DNA of 64,000 nucleotides from NCBI GenBank assembly GCA_963709505.1, contig CAVPXC010000010.1, positions 62,001 to 126,000 on the forward strand, written 5' to 3'. Within the stretch, counting starts at the first letter, position 1. Each line of letters starts with the position of its first letter. A program made the translations under genes and the position numbers. The notes below the pieces were generated by a model that worked only from the letters and a program-made list of their open reading frames with translations, ran no database searches and had not been told where the DNA came from. This DNA is from CAVPXC01 sp963709505. Its GTDB lineage: Bacteria > Chloroflexota > Anaerolineae > JAAEKA01. Shown here in pieces: positions 33,191-41,927 of this stretch.

Positions 33191-33880
33191 CTACGTAAGA
33201 TGCGATAACAAGCCGGCAAAGCGACTGCCGCGCGCCTTGGCCGCCAAAAGCCTGGGCCTCAGCAACGCGTCGATACCAAAGACCCTGCCAGGCGCAAACG
33301 CAAACATGAAAAGTGAAAGCAGGAAGATCGTGTTATACGCCCATTCCCATTCGTAGGGATTGGGAATGCCGGACAACCCGATCATCAGCTGCGCAGAAAC
33401 CGCCACAGCGATCAGCCCTCCCAGCCGGCTAAACAAGCCCAACAGCAACGTGACGACGATCGCCGCCTCGGCCAGCCACAGCAGCCAGCCGGAGAAACGG
33501 ATCATGGGCATGATGACGCTTTCGAGGAAGATGCCATTGAGACGGGCGATCGGTGCGATGTTGATCGAAATCTCAGGTTCACCCTTGTTGTCGATGTTCG
33601 CAACCAGCAAGGGCCGGGGTTGTTTGGAGTACACCTGCTCGATGCCCATCCAGTCGCACAGGCCGCTGGTGCGCTGGAGCTTCGGGCGGTTGTTCTCGAT
33701 GGTTGCAGTGGTGAACGCGAAATCGGACGGGCAGCCGAAAGTGGGCGGCGCCTTCCACCACAGTTGGGTAAAAAAGAGATACGCCAGACCCAAGCGGGCG
33801 AGGACGAGAACTACTTTGCGCAGGACTGCTTCCCAGCGCGGCAAGGCGTTTTGATCGTAGACAACAGAATCTGTACTCAC
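33191..33880 (-). CDS. DoxX-family membrane protein
   Basis: A 229-residue membrane protein of the DoxX/TQO-subunit family with four to five helices: LARLGLAYLFFTQLWWKAPP, then WLLWLAEAAIVVTLLLGLFS, GGLIAVAVSAQLMIGLS and YNTIFLLSLFMFAFAPGR, the last with the terminal DoxX signature. An external loop of about 80 residues contains one CDW motif. DoxX proteins take part in quinone-linked thiosulfate oxidation or redox complexes. GTG at 33880 was chosen: GGAGG is five bases upstream and the charged N-terminus follows. It sits between the truncated NUDIX gene and the thioredoxin reductase fusion. Confidence 0.8.
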   Translation of the reverse strand: MSTDSVVYDQNALPRWEAVLRKVVLVLARLGLAYLFFTQLWWKAPPTFGCPSDFAFTTATIENNRPKLQRTSGLCDWMGIEQVYSKQPRPLLVANIDNKGEPEISINIAPIARLNGIFLESVIMPMIRFSGWLLWLAEAAIVVTLLLGLFSRLGGLIAVAVSAQLMIGLSGIPNPYEWEWAYNTIFLLSLFMFAFAPGRVFGIDALLRPRLLAAKARGSRFAGLLSHLT

Positions 33881-33977
33881 AGCAGCCTCCGGAAAGTTAT
33901 GATTGCTAAGCCCTTTTTGGGGAATGTCGGCAGCGCGGTTCCAGTTCGGTGGGTTGAAAGTGCCAGTGTCGCAAACC

Positions 33978-34268
33978 TTACCTGCCCATCCGCATACGGG
34001 CGGCGTCCTCCAGGCTTTCGCCCGGCTTGACGCCGCCCGTTGGCATCTCCCAGCGCTGATTCTCATCAAAGACGTACCGGTCTTGGCGCACCAGAACGAC
34101 GTGCTCGTCGTCGATGAACGGCAGCACGCCGACGCACTGCCCACACTCGACGACGCCGTAGATCGTCGTCTTGCCGTTGGGCATCTCGGCGATGTCCTCG
34201 CGGACCCGTGTCCACCGGTTGCGATAGACTTCACGGGTGCTGAGGGTTTTCCAGGGTGTTGGGGGCAC
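33978..34268 (-). CDS. NUDIX hydrolase, truncated within the Nudix box
   Basis: A 96-residue protein matching the front of ADP-ribose-pyrophosphatase-like NUDIX hydrolases: TPWKTLSTREVYRNRWTRVR, VVLVRQDRYVFDENQRWEMP and GGVKPGESLEDAA. The box (GX5EX7REUXEEXGU) stops after the first glutamate; RMRMGR and a stop follow, and neither other frame restores REUXEE. The catalytic half is therefore missing. GTG at 34268 overlaps the DsrE stop (TAGTG), so translation is coupled. Confidence 0.7.
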   Translation of the reverse strand: MPPTPWKTLSTREVYRNRWTRVREDIAEMPNGKTTIYGVVECGQCVGVLPFIDDEHVVLVRQDRYVFDENQRWEMPTGGVKPGESLEDAARMRMGR

Positions 34269-34627
34269 TAAAAGCTCAGGCTCTGCGCCCCGCCGACCAG
34301 GGCTTCGACAGCCGCCACCGCGCCGACGACCGTGGCGCCATCCACGAGTTGATCCGCAGTGATCCCGCGCGGCTTGGCGCAGGCGCCGCAGACCCAGAGC
34401 TTGCCGCCGTTCTCGACAAAGCCCTTCATCACATCGCCAAGCGGCGCAAAGCCGCTGGCCTGCATACCCTCCGTAAAGCCTCGTGTGGCCAGCCAAACGG
34501 CGTCGAGAGTCAGCAGCGCCGTCAACTCCTGCCCGGCCGTCAGCCCGGCATTAGCCACCACAAACGCCAGCGTAGCCCGCTCTACATCCTCCTGACCACG
34601 CGACAGATGAATCAATACGCTTCCCAT
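34268..34627 (-). CDS. DsrE-family protein
   Basis: A 119-residue DsrE/DsrF-like protein: MGSVLIHLSRGQEDVERAT, FVVANAGLTAGQELTALLTL, and the conserved cysteine region GKLWVCGACAKPRGITADQL with two cysteines near residues 79-82. These proteins carry sulfur as persulfide or form peroxiredoxin-like partners of TusA. The neighbouring TusA-type gene upstream supports a sulfur-transfer role. The stop overlaps the NUDIX GTG by one base. Confidence 0.85.
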   Translation of the reverse strand: MGSVLIHLSRGQEDVERATLAFVVANAGLTAGQELTALLTLDAVWLATRGFTEGMQASGFAPLGDVMKGFVENGGKLWVCGACAKPRGITADQLVDGATVVGAVAAVEALVGGAQSLSF

Positions 34628-34662
34628 AGTGTTCTCCTTTCACCTTACAGCTTGTCTACTTG

Positions 34663-34736
34663 CCTACCAACCTACCAATCTACCAACCTACCAACCTACC
34701 AACCTACCAATCTACCAATCTACCAATCTACCACCC
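34663..34736. repeat. CTACCAAC/CTACCAAT octamer array
   Basis: About nine tandem eight-base units fill the whole space between the AsnC-TusA gene and the DsrE gene. Confidence 0.85.
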
Positions 34737-35287
34737 TACTTCCGCCTAATCACATACCGATCGTCCTGCTGCTCGACCAGCGTGTGCCCAACCATCCGGC
34801 ACCAGGCCGGCAGATCGACGGCGACGCTGGGGTCGGTAGCTCGCACCTCCAGCGTTTGACCCGAATCCATTTTGCGCAGAGTTGCCGCGATCTTGTCCAG
34901 CGGTCCCTCGCCGCAGCCCTGGCTGCCGGCGTCGAAAAAGGCGTCAGCGCCGAACAGCGCCGCTGCGGGCTCTGCGGCAGCTTTGGATGGCGGAGGCTGC
35001 GCGATTAGCGCGGCCGCAGCGCCCTCTCCAGCCGCTCTACCTTCCGACCAGATGACCAGTGCACTTTCAGTTCGTCGAACGCCCACGGCGTTCGCTATGC
35101 CCGTGGTCACTCAATCGCCGAGCGATTGCAGGTCCGGGCTCTCAATCAGGGCGATCAAGTCATAGCGTCCGGTGACGGCGTGGACTTCCTTGATCACCGA
35201 GGCGGCAAGTTTCATGCCGGCCAGTTCGGTGACCAGCTCTTGCACACGAGTTGGCTCGGCTTCGATGAAGACGAAGGCTTGGATCAT
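34736..35287 (-). CDS. AsnC/Lrp ligand-domain - TusA fusion interrupted by one in-frame TGA
   Basis: From ATG 35287 the frame encodes a stand-alone AsnC/Lrp effector-binding domain (FVFIEAEPTRVQELVTEL, VHAVTGRYDLIALIESP), reaches TGA at 35111-35113, and continues in the same frame: TTGIANAVGVRRTESALVIW completes that domain. An alanine-rich linker follows, then a TusA-like domain with one cysteine (AGSQGCGEGPLDKIAATLR). TGA is followed directly by GTG, so the second part could restart. A CGA-to-TGA change or readthrough are alternatives. TusA domains carry sulfur to DsrE-type or other acceptors. The fusion suggests sulfur transfer controlled by a small ligand. Confidence 0.75.
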
Positions 35288-35302
35288 GGTGGTTCTCCGT
35301 TA

Positions 35303-35477
35303 TCGGTATTCGGTATTCGGTGATCGGTGATCGGTGATCGGTGATCGGTGATCGGTGATCGGTGATCGGTGATCGGTGATCGGTATTCGGACTCAGATGA
35401 GCGATCAGTGATTGGCGGTTGGCCAGCAAAAGCATTTACAGACCACCGATCACCGATCACCGAATACCGATCACCGT
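35303..35477. repeat. Inverted pair of CGGTGAT heptamer arrays
   Basis: Left array 35303-35391 has about ten CGGTGAT units with CGGTATT variants. The right array 35443-35477 is the reverse complement (CACCGAT, ATACCGA units). The arrays fill the space between the radical SAM gene and the AsnC-TusA gene. Confidence 0.9.
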
Positions 35478-35516
35478 ACTACTGTTTGCCCGCCGCCGGC
35501 GGGTTCGCGTTTACCC

Positions 35517-36335
35517 TCAGGTGAAGGTCATCAGCGAGGCGCGCCCGGTGCTGGAGATTTCGTCCAGTTGCTGCTGGATCCGATCGACGGCGACACTGAG
35601 CGGGAACATCTGCTTGCTGATCTGCATATCGGCGTCGGTGGAGAGGGGGTGCCAGAACACGCCGTCGAGGTTGACGGTTACTTCGGGCATCAAGTTGCCC
35701 TTTTCCAGCTCGATCCCCTCTTTGGAATAACCGCGCTTGGCCAGCGGGCGGATGAAGTGGTCCTGCTCAGGGATGCCCAGCGACCGATGCAGCGCACAGA
35801 TCTGGTCGATGTGGCCGGTGTTGGCCGGCGTTTCAGTCGTGCTGATGCGCACGTGTACGCCATTGGCCTGCAGGATCTCGATGCTGTCCACGGTTTTTTG
35901 CCACGTTCCTCGCCCGCGATAGGCGTCGTGATGCTCGGCCAAACCACCGTCCAAGCTGACCTGCAGGGTCAAGTTGGGGTTGTCGATCGCCTTGAGCTGT
36001 TCCAGCCGGCTGGTGTTGAACAGCATACCATTGGTTAGCACGCTGGTTTTGACCCGGACCGACGAGTAGGCCAGCATGTCGTAGATCTCTTTGAGGATAA
36101 ACGGCTCACCGCCCGTGAAGAAGATCTCGCTGAAACCTAGTGCTACCGCCTCGTCGACCAGCCGCTGGGCGTTGTGCAGCCCGATGGCGCGGCGCGGGAC
36201 GTTTGGGCTGGACTTGGCAACGCAGTAGCTGCAGCGTAGATTGCAATCGTAGTTGGTATAGATCCACAGCTTCCACTGGAAAGCCGGCTGGCAGATACTG
36301 GATTGAGCCGAGCCATTGACCTTGTTTGTGTTCAT
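35517..36335 (-). CDS. Radical SAM protein
   Basis: A 272-residue radical SAM enzyme: cluster motif C31-x3-C35-x2-C38 in YDCNLRCSYC, SAM-binding GGEP (FFTGGEPFILKEIYDML), LTNGMLFNTSR and LQVSLDGGLAEHHD. No SPASM cysteines are evident at the C-terminus. The chemistry is unknown. It starts one base after the stop of a second radical SAM gene with a SPASM-type C-terminus, so the two are probably partners. No short peptide precursor gene is visible around them. Confidence 0.85.
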   Translation of the reverse strand: MNTNKVNGSAQSSICQPAFQWKLWIYTNYDCNLRCSYCVAKSSPNVPRRAIGLHNAQRLVDEAVALGFSEIFFTGGEPFILKEIYDMLAYSSVRVKTSVLTNGMLFNTSRLEQLKAIDNPNLTLQVSLDGGLAEHHDAYRGRGTWQKTVDSIEILQANGVHVRISTTETPANTGHIDQICALHRSLGIPEQDHFIRPLAKRGYSKEGIELEKGNLMPEVTVNLDGVFWHPLSTDADMQISKQMFPLSVAVDRIQQQLDEISSTGRASLMTFT

Positions 36336-36336
36336 T

Positions 36337-37467
36337 TTACAAACTCCAAAACACGCCGCAGTTAGCGCAGGCTTTGTGCGGCCTGTCGGTGAAGAAATCG
36401 GTGCGGAACTGGCGGTAGAGCGTGTCGTTCCAGAGCTCGCTAAAGGGCTTTTCGAACAGATTACCCAAGATCAGGCTCTCATAATCGTGAGTGGCAAAAG
36501 GCGAGATGCAGCAGGGCAAACAGTTTCCATTGGCTGTCACGTAAGCGGTCGTCCAGGGCCGCAGACACGCTTGCCAGGGGTGATCGTCTGCCAGACGGGC
36601 GGCGGCCAGGCTGTTGCGCGGATCGCGCGCGCCGGCGGCGCGAAAATCGACACCCAAGGTCGTGCTCAGCGCTTCGCACTGCGCGATGATCTCGTCTTGC
36701 TTGACCGCATCTGCGCCGAAGATGGCCAGCTCACGGCGGGCCATGCCGTACTGCGCTTCCGGCTCATGGCCGAAAAAGGTCATGCGCTGAACGTAAACTT
36801 CCGGCACACCCAGGCGTGCGGCCAGCCGCACCAAATCAGGCAGTTCCTGCAGGTTTTCCTTGGTGACGACGCACCAAATTGAGATGCGCGGGCTCTCTGC
36901 TTGAAGGCGCGCCCGGGTCTGCACCAGCCCGGCCAGTCCCTGCTCGATCTTGTGGAGCAAGTCGGCGCCGCGAATGCGGGCGTAGGTCTCGGGCTCAGCG
37001 CCGTCGATCGAGCAACGATATTCGTCCAGCCCACTGCGCACCAGCGCCTCCTGCCAGGCCAGGGTGAGCAGTGTGCCGTTTGAGTTAAATAGCACCTCAA
37101 TCTCGCGACGCTTGAGATAGGCGATAATCTGTGGTAGCTCTTTGTTCAGCAGCGGCTCGCCGATGCCGTGCAGCACCGCCCGTCGCATCTCAGGAAACTG
37201 CTCGGCGATAAAGACAAACTCGTCGTAGGTGAGGCTGCGCAACGGCTCGCGAGTGAAGTAGGTCCGGGGACACGTTTCGCACAGCAGGTTGCAGCGATTG
37301 GTGACCTCGATAAAGACAACGCGCGGGTCAATGGCCGCAATCGAGCGGCGCACCATGCCCTCGGGCAGCCGGTAGGCATCGGGCAGAAAGGTCGGCTGGG
37401 GAATGAGCGTTTGTAGCGCCGGATCAGCCGGCGTTACAACCATTAGTGAAATGGGTTGGGATACCAT
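36337..37467 (-). CDS. Radical SAM/SPASM-type protein
   Basis: A 376-residue radical SAM enzyme: cluster cysteines C59, C63, C66 (NRCNLLCETCPR), GIGEPLLNKELPQII at the GGEP position, FNSNGTLLT, and a C-terminal extension with further cysteines (ACLRPW, GNCLPCCISP, HKACANCGVF) arranged like a SPASM/twitch auxiliary cluster. Such enzymes modify peptides, cofactors or small molecules. An N-terminal extension of about 45 residues precedes the barrel. It is the first gene of the minus-strand run that continues through the AsnC-TusA, DsrE, DoxX and thioredoxin reductase genes. Confidence 0.85.
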   Translation of the reverse strand: MVSQPISLMVVTPADPALQTLIPQPTFLPDAYRLPEGMVRRSIAAIDPRVVFIEVTNRCNLLCETCPRTYFTREPLRSLTYDEFVFIAEQFPEMRRAVLHGIGEPLLNKELPQIIAYLKRREIEVLFNSNGTLLTLAWQEALVRSGLDEYRCSIDGAEPETYARIRGADLLHKIEQGLAGLVQTRARLQAESPRISIWCVVTKENLQELPDLVRLAARLGVPEVYVQRMTFFGHEPEAQYGMARRELAIFGADAVKQDEIIAQCEALSTTLGVDFRAAGARDPRNSLAAARLADDHPWQACLRPWTTAYVTANGNCLPCCISPFATHDYESLILGNLFEKPFSELWNDTLYRQFRTDFFTDRPHKACANCGVFWSL

Positions 37468-37848
37468 TAAAAGCTTTCGTTCCAGGGGTTTATCCGGTCA
37501 TCCAACAGCCAGCAAGCTTTGTACTGCATGCAAGGCGAAATGTCAAAGGAATTGGTCAGCCAAGTAAAGCATAGATCGCATCTCTTGCTATACTCTTACC
37601 GATTTCTTACAAAATTCGTAACAGCCACCCGTCATTCCTGCGAAAGCAGGAATCCATCGGGATTGCGGTCAATGCGAGCTTACCCGATGGATTCCTGCTT
37701 TCGCAGGAATGACGGGTGAGCAGTTATCAGGACTCTTATCCAGCGCCGTGATCGGGCAGCACCGCTTCTGGCTTTGTCTTCTTGATCTACGATGTTACAA
37801 TGACGCACGTTCGAGACCATAGATTCCTATAACTAGAGGAACATCGTA
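37468..37848. other. Divergent spacer with a 93-bp palindrome
   Basis: 381 bases between the radical SAM gene and the cyclase. They contain the inverted repeat 37626-37718 and nothing else recognised. Confidence 0.5.
37626..37718. repeat. Inverted repeat with a 36-bp perfect stem (TCATTCCTGCGAAAGCAGG family)
   Basis: CACCCGTCATTCCTGCGAAA, then GCAGGAATCCATCGGG, pairs with its exact complement at 37683-37718. Each arm holds an inner palindrome (TTCCTGCGAAAGCAGGAA), like dRS3-type elements of Neisseria. Confidence 0.9.
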
Positions 37849-38478
37849 ATGCCTATCTATGACATCTCTCTAACCCTCTCCCCCTCGCTCGTCGTCTGGC
37901 CCGGCGATCCGCCGGTGAATCTCACCCAGCCGGTGTCCATGGAGCGCGGTGACATGTTCACCCTGACCCGCATGGACATCAGCGCACACACCGGCACCCA
38001 CGTCGACGCGCCGGCGCACTTTGTGGCCGGCGGTGCGGGCGTAGATAGTCTGGACCTAAATACGCTGATCGGGCCCGCGCTTGTAGTCGACGCGCGTGCA
38101 GCCCGTGAGCTATCGGCTTCAGTTCTGGAGTCGCTGGCAATGCCGGCAGGAACTCAGCGCGTCTTGTTTCGGACGCGCAATTCGGAGTTGTGGCGCGGGC
38201 CGCACACCGTTTTCGATGAGGACTTCGTCGCGATCACAGCTGACGGCGCGTCGTGGCTGGTCGAGCACGGGGTGCGGCTGGTGGGGGTGGATTACCTGTC
38301 GGTAGCGCCCTTTGCCGAGTCTGCGCCGACGCACCAGATCCTGCTGGCCGCAGGCGTGATTGCGGTGGAGGGGTTGAACCTGAGCGAGATCGAGCCGGGT
38401 GAGTATCAGCTCTGCTGCCTGCCGCTTAAGATCGCCGGCGCCGACGGCACGCCCACGCGCGCGGTGCTGGTTCGCTAA
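37849..38478 (+). CDS. Cyclase family protein (kynurenine formamidase-like)
   Basis: A 209-residue metal-dependent hydrolase of the cyclase/KynB family. The zinc motif is H47-x3-H51-x-D53-x3-H57 (AHTGTHVDAPAHF), with the N-terminal DISLTLSPSLVVWPGDP and the C-terminal GVIAVEGLNLSEIEPGEYQL. Typical reactions are hydrolysis of N-formylkynurenine or cyclic amides. No tryptophan-degradation genes are adjacent, so the substrate is open. It ends upstream of a strong bidirectional hairpin terminator. Confidence 0.85.
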   Translation: MPIYDISLTLSPSLVVWPGDPPVNLTQPVSMERGDMFTLTRMDISAHTGTHVDAPAHFVAGGAGVDSLDLNTLIGPALVVDARAARELSASVLESLAMPAGTQRVLFRTRNSELWRGPHTVFDEDFVAITADGASWLVEHGVRLVGVDYLSVAPFAESAPTHQILLAAGVIAVEGLNLSEIEPGEYQLCCLPLKIAGADGTPTRAVLVR

Positions 38479-38507
38479 GTGGATAACTCCTATCGCCATT
38501 CTGACTG

Positions 38508-38657
38508 TCGTTCCTGCGAAAGCAGGAACCCATCTGGGTAGCGGTCAATACAAACGAACCGGATGGATTCCTGCTTTCGCAGGAATGACGGGGAGCGCGA
38601 CGGTGGCAAGGCGCACGCGCGCCGGATGGATTCCTGCTTTCGCAGGAATGACGGTGG
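38508..38657. repeat. Three arms of the TCATTCCTGCGAAAGCAGG repeat
   Basis: One inverted pair (38508-38593) plus an additional right-hand arm (38618-38657). Confidence 0.85.
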
Positions 38658-38671
38658 GCATGACCCAGGAA

Positions 38672-38707
38672 GCAAATAGCGGCGGCCTAAAGGCCGCCGC
38701 TATTTGC
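38672..38707. terminator. Bidirectional terminator between convergent genes
   Basis: A 16-bp perfect stem (GCAAATAGCGGCGGCC and its complement), loop TAAA, between the cyclase gene (+) and the 980-residue surface protein gene (-). Confidence 0.7.
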
Positions 38708-38729
38708 GTTTCAGAGGTTGTTTACGTGC

Positions 38730-41672
38730 TTATTGCTCTGCAATCGCACGCTTGCGCATGACGATCGCCGCTCCAGCCGCCAGGCTCGCCACTAGGATGG
38801 CGAGCAGTGCGCCATAGGGCGCCGTCGACTGGCCAGCGCTGGCGCCCAGATCGCTGAGCGTGACCGCCGTAGGACTCGGCAGCGCGCAGACGATCGGCTG
38901 ATAGCTCACGTCGAAGTTGTCGACGTAGAAGCCGTCATCCACCACGCCACCGTCAGAGGTGAAGCGGTAGCGCAGCCGAACGTTGGACTGGTTGTCCAGC
39001 GGCGAAGCCGCCGAGGTTGACTGAGTCCAGGTGTTCTCCGTCCCGTTGAAGGTGACCAACGGTGTCGCATTCCACGTCGTGCCGCCGTCGATCGACCACT
39101 CGAGGAAGACGAAGTCGAAGCCAGGTTCGAGGCCGTAGATCGAGTAGGACGAGACGCTGATCCCAGTCTTGCCCGACAGGTTGAGTACCGGCGTCTGCAG
39201 CCAGGAGTTGACGTCGTTGGCGTAGTTGCCGGCCGGACTGTCGGTCCAGGAGTGGGTTGGGCTATAGGATTGTGACGTGGTCTGCGCCCAAGCATTTCCG
39301 GTGCCGCCCGTGGTCCAGCCGTTGGTGCCGCTCTCGAAGTTGTCGAAGAAGGCGCTCGCCGGTGGCTGCGGGATGCTGGCCTGGATCGTGAACGGGAAGT
39401 TGTACGATCCCTGAGCCGTTGTTACCGCCAGATTGAACTGCATGATCGTGCCGCACGCAAGGGTGTCCGTCAGCGAGATCCTGTACGCCGTAGTGTTGGG
39501 CGCCGACCCGGCCGCCGCGATGTTCGGGTAGGCCGACGTGTTTTGCGTGACCGTCACACCAGGCGTCGTGGTACTGAGAACAGCGCTGATTCCGGTGCTG
39601 GTCGCCGCGCCGTTGTTGGTGAGGTTGACGAAGAGCTTCACGCCGAACTCGCCGGGATCGGGATATCCGTTGCCGTTGCCATTGCCGCCCGTGTCGTCGA
39701 TCGCTACCGAACTGTAGATCAGGTTGGGCACGCCGACGAGCGGGATGTCGGTAACCGTCGTCGTGCTGCTTGCGGTCACGACCTGGCCTGAGACGGAATT
39801 CGACGTGGGATAGCCAGGCAGCAGCGGTCCGGCGGTTACGGTGTAGGTACCAGGCAGGATTTGAGCCGTGTAGTTGCCGGTGGCATCGGTTTGGACGGTG
39901 ATCGCCGCTGGGAGCGCGCTGGCGATCGTCACCGGCGCATTGGGAACCCCTGCGTTGGTCAACGAGTTGACCACCTTGCCAGTGATCGTGCCCTTGGGCT
40001 GGCCGCAGGAGGGGAACTTGAAGGAGCCGATGCGGGTCTGCCAGTTGCTGCCGTTGACGAGGTAGTACTCCTGGGTGTACCAGAAGGTGCAGTCGTCGTT
40101 CGGGTCAACGCTCATCGCGCTGTAATCACCCCAACGGTTGGTGTTGGTCTGCGAGCCAGTGCCGTTGACCAACACGCGCTCGGTCTGCGGCATCTGGCCG
40201 GGGATCTCGCCATTCAGGCGGCCGGCATAGCGGATGCCGGGATAGACGCTGCTGTTGGAAACGCTGTATCCGATGGCTGCGTTGCCGTCGCGGTCGGCGG
40301 CGATGGAGGCCATCCAGCGATTGATGCCGTCGCCAGGGTTGAGGCTGCCTTGCTGGAACAAGGTCGGCGTGCCGCCAGGATCGCGCACCTCATACCAGCG
40401 TGCCACCGCCAGCCCACCCTCGTCCACGGTGTGGGTGGCCCACAGCGATTGGTGGGTGCCCATGTTGCGGTACTGCAGCTGCATCATCAGGCGGAAGCTG
40501 AGCGAGTCCAGGCCCTGGGCCGTGCCTGGCTGGGCGATCCCGCCGTTGTACAGGTTGAATGGAGTGATCGGCACGCTGACGGGGCCGCTGAGCGTGGAGT
40601 TGGCCGGAGTGGCGAAATCGGCGTCTAATTCATAGATATCCAAGCTATCCGGTGCGGCGATCTGGGCGAAGTAGTTGGGCGCGCCGGCTGGCGGCGCCGT
40701 GCCGCGCAAGTTGCTGGGTAAAAAGCTGCCGCAGGCGCCGTCGAGGCATAGGTCGAAATGCACCTCTTCCAGCGGACCGCCAGTCAGCAGCGGGGTCTTG
40801 TTGATGCCCCACAGGCGCACGCCAAAGCCATCGCCTACGGCCTGGAACATGTTGGCCGACATGTAGTAGCCATCGGGCCACACCCCCAGCTTGGGATAGT
40901 CGTTGAAGTAGTTGCCGGCGAAGGTGCCGGTGTTGGCCTGCAAGGCATAGAAGTACCAGCCGCCGGCCACCGGGTCGCCGGTCTGTGAGACTGCGATACA
41001 CTGGTAGTAGGGGCCGGTGTTGAAGTTGAACCAGGCGAAATCGGTGACGATCCAACGGTCAACCGCTGCATCATAGAGCACTACCACGTCGCCGTCGTTG
41101 CTGGTGTCGCACGGCGTGCCAGCCGGGCCGGTGAAGAAGTTATTCAAGGTGGTGCCGACCAGACGGGTGCCCGTGGCCTTGTCGAAGATTGCGATCGACG
41201 TGTTGACCATTTGGATGTAATGGGTGGGGCCGACGTCGCCGACGGTATCAGGGGGCCAGCCGGCGCCACAGGAGCCGGGCGGGCAGCTGCTGTTGAAGCC
41301 CATGCCGGCGAAATTGGCGATGGGCGGCGGGGCAGGATCCTCGCCCTCCAACTGGCTTTGCATCGCTGCCGCTTGCTGGGCGGAGCTGGCCTCAATGGCC
41401 TTCATCTCCATGGGGGTCAGGCGGGCCGGTACAATGTCCGGTGCATCGCCTCCCAAGGCGCCGGGCTCGCCGAGCTGCGGCAGATCGCGCAGGTCGCCGT
41501 TCCAGACGTATGGGTAGATGGGTTCGCTGGTGAAGGGCCCGAGGATACCGGACGGGTTGGCCGGCGGCTGCAAAGGGGTCTGTGCAGGGGCGGCGCTCAC
41601 GGCGGCGGCGGTCAGGCTGAACAGAACCGCTAGCACTATGAACAGGTGTAGTACATTTCTTGCGCGCATCAT
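38730..41672 (-). CDS. Large surface-anchored secreted protein
   Basis: A 980-residue exported protein. The signal peptide covers residues 1-28 (LHLFIVLAVLFSLTAAAVSA). Residues 130-560 form a repetitive beta-rich, propeller-like region (GPTHYIQMVNTSIAIFDKAT). Residues 575-650 are a carboxypeptidase-regulatory-like/CNA-B fold (GTITGKVVNSLTNAGVP). A CARDB-like Ig domain follows, and residues 780-930 are a MAM/immune-inhibitor-A-like jelly roll (FFDNFESGTNGW, LEWSIDGGTTWN). A C-terminal hydrophobic helix and a short basic tail (LLAILVASLAAGAAIVMRKR) anchor it in the membrane. No protease active site is visible. Likely a cell-surface adhesion or matrix protein. The gene is intact and monocistronic. 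Confidence 0.8.
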   Translation of the reverse strand: MMRARNVLHLFIVLAVLFSLTAAAVSAAPAQTPLQPPANPSGILGPFTSEPIYPYVWNGDLRDLPQLGEPGALGGDAPDIVPARLTPMEMKAIEASSAQQAAAMQSQLEGEDPAPPPIANFAGMGFNSSCPPGSCGAGWPPDTVGDVGPTHYIQMVNTSIAIFDKATGTRLVGTTLNNFFTGPAGTPCDTSNDGDVVVLYDAAVDRWIVTDFAWFNFNTGPYYQCIAVSQTGDPVAGGWYFYALQANTGTFAGNYFNDYPKLGVWPDGYYMSANMFQAVGDGFGVRLWGINKTPLLTGGPLEEVHFDLCLDGACGSFLPSNLRGTAPPAGAPNYFAQIAAPDSLDIYELDADFATPANSTLSGPVSVPITPFNLYNGGIAQPGTAQGLDSLSFRLMMQLQYRNMGTHQSLWATHTVDEGGLAVARWYEVRDPGGTPTLFQQGSLNPGDGINRWMASIAADRDGNAAIGYSVSNSSVYPGIRYAGRLNGEIPGQMPQTERVLVNGTGSQTNTNRWGDYSAMSVDPNDDCTFWYTQEYYLVNGSNWQTRIGSFKFPSCGQPKGTITGKVVNSLTNAGVPNAPVTIASALPAAITVQTDATGNYTAQILPGTYTVTAGPLLPGYPTSNSVSGQVVTASSTTTVTDIPLVGVPNLIYSSVAIDDTGGNGNGNGYPDPGEFGVKLFVNLTNNGAATSTGISAVLSTTTPGVTVTQNTSAYPNIAAAGSAPNTTAYRISLTDTLACGTIMQFNLAVTTAQGSYNFPFTIQASIPQPPASAFFDNFESGTNGWTTGGTGNAWAQTTSQSYSPTHSWTDSPAGNYANDVNSWLQTPVLNLSGKTGISVSSYSIYGLEPGFDFVFLEWSIDGGTTWNATPLVTFNGTENTWTQSTSAASPLDNQSNVRLRYRFTSDGGVVDDGFYVDNFDVSYQPIVCALPSPTAVTLSDLGASAGQSTAPYGALLAILVASLAAGAAIVMRKRAIAEQ

Positions 41673-41927
41673 GATCTCCTTCGAAGGGTGAGGTTATGGG
41701 AGAGGTTGCTGCAACGATACCGATGGGCTGATGGCGACTACTGTTGGGCGATCACCTCCTCGTGTTCGTCGTGTCCCTGTCCCGCAAGCGCGGGGCGGAA
41801 GTCTGAATTGCATGACAGTATACTTGCATTGGACGCGCAGCACAAGTTTTTGTTTACGTGCCCTTCTAGGCACAGAAACATGAGGTCATCCCGGATTCTT
41901 GAGCAGAACTCGTGGTGCAAACCGCCA

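Noticed and set aside
35303..35477. Regular repeats considered as a CRISPR array
   Set aside because: The period is seven bases with no unique spacers and no cas genes nearby.
35480..37848. RiPP precursor peptide for the radical SAM/SPASM enzymes
   Set aside because: No short ORF with a plausible core and ribosome site was found; spacers are repeats.
39543..40628. Plus-strand ORFs within 38730-41672
   Set aside because: Antisense to the intact surface protein; no similarity to known families.
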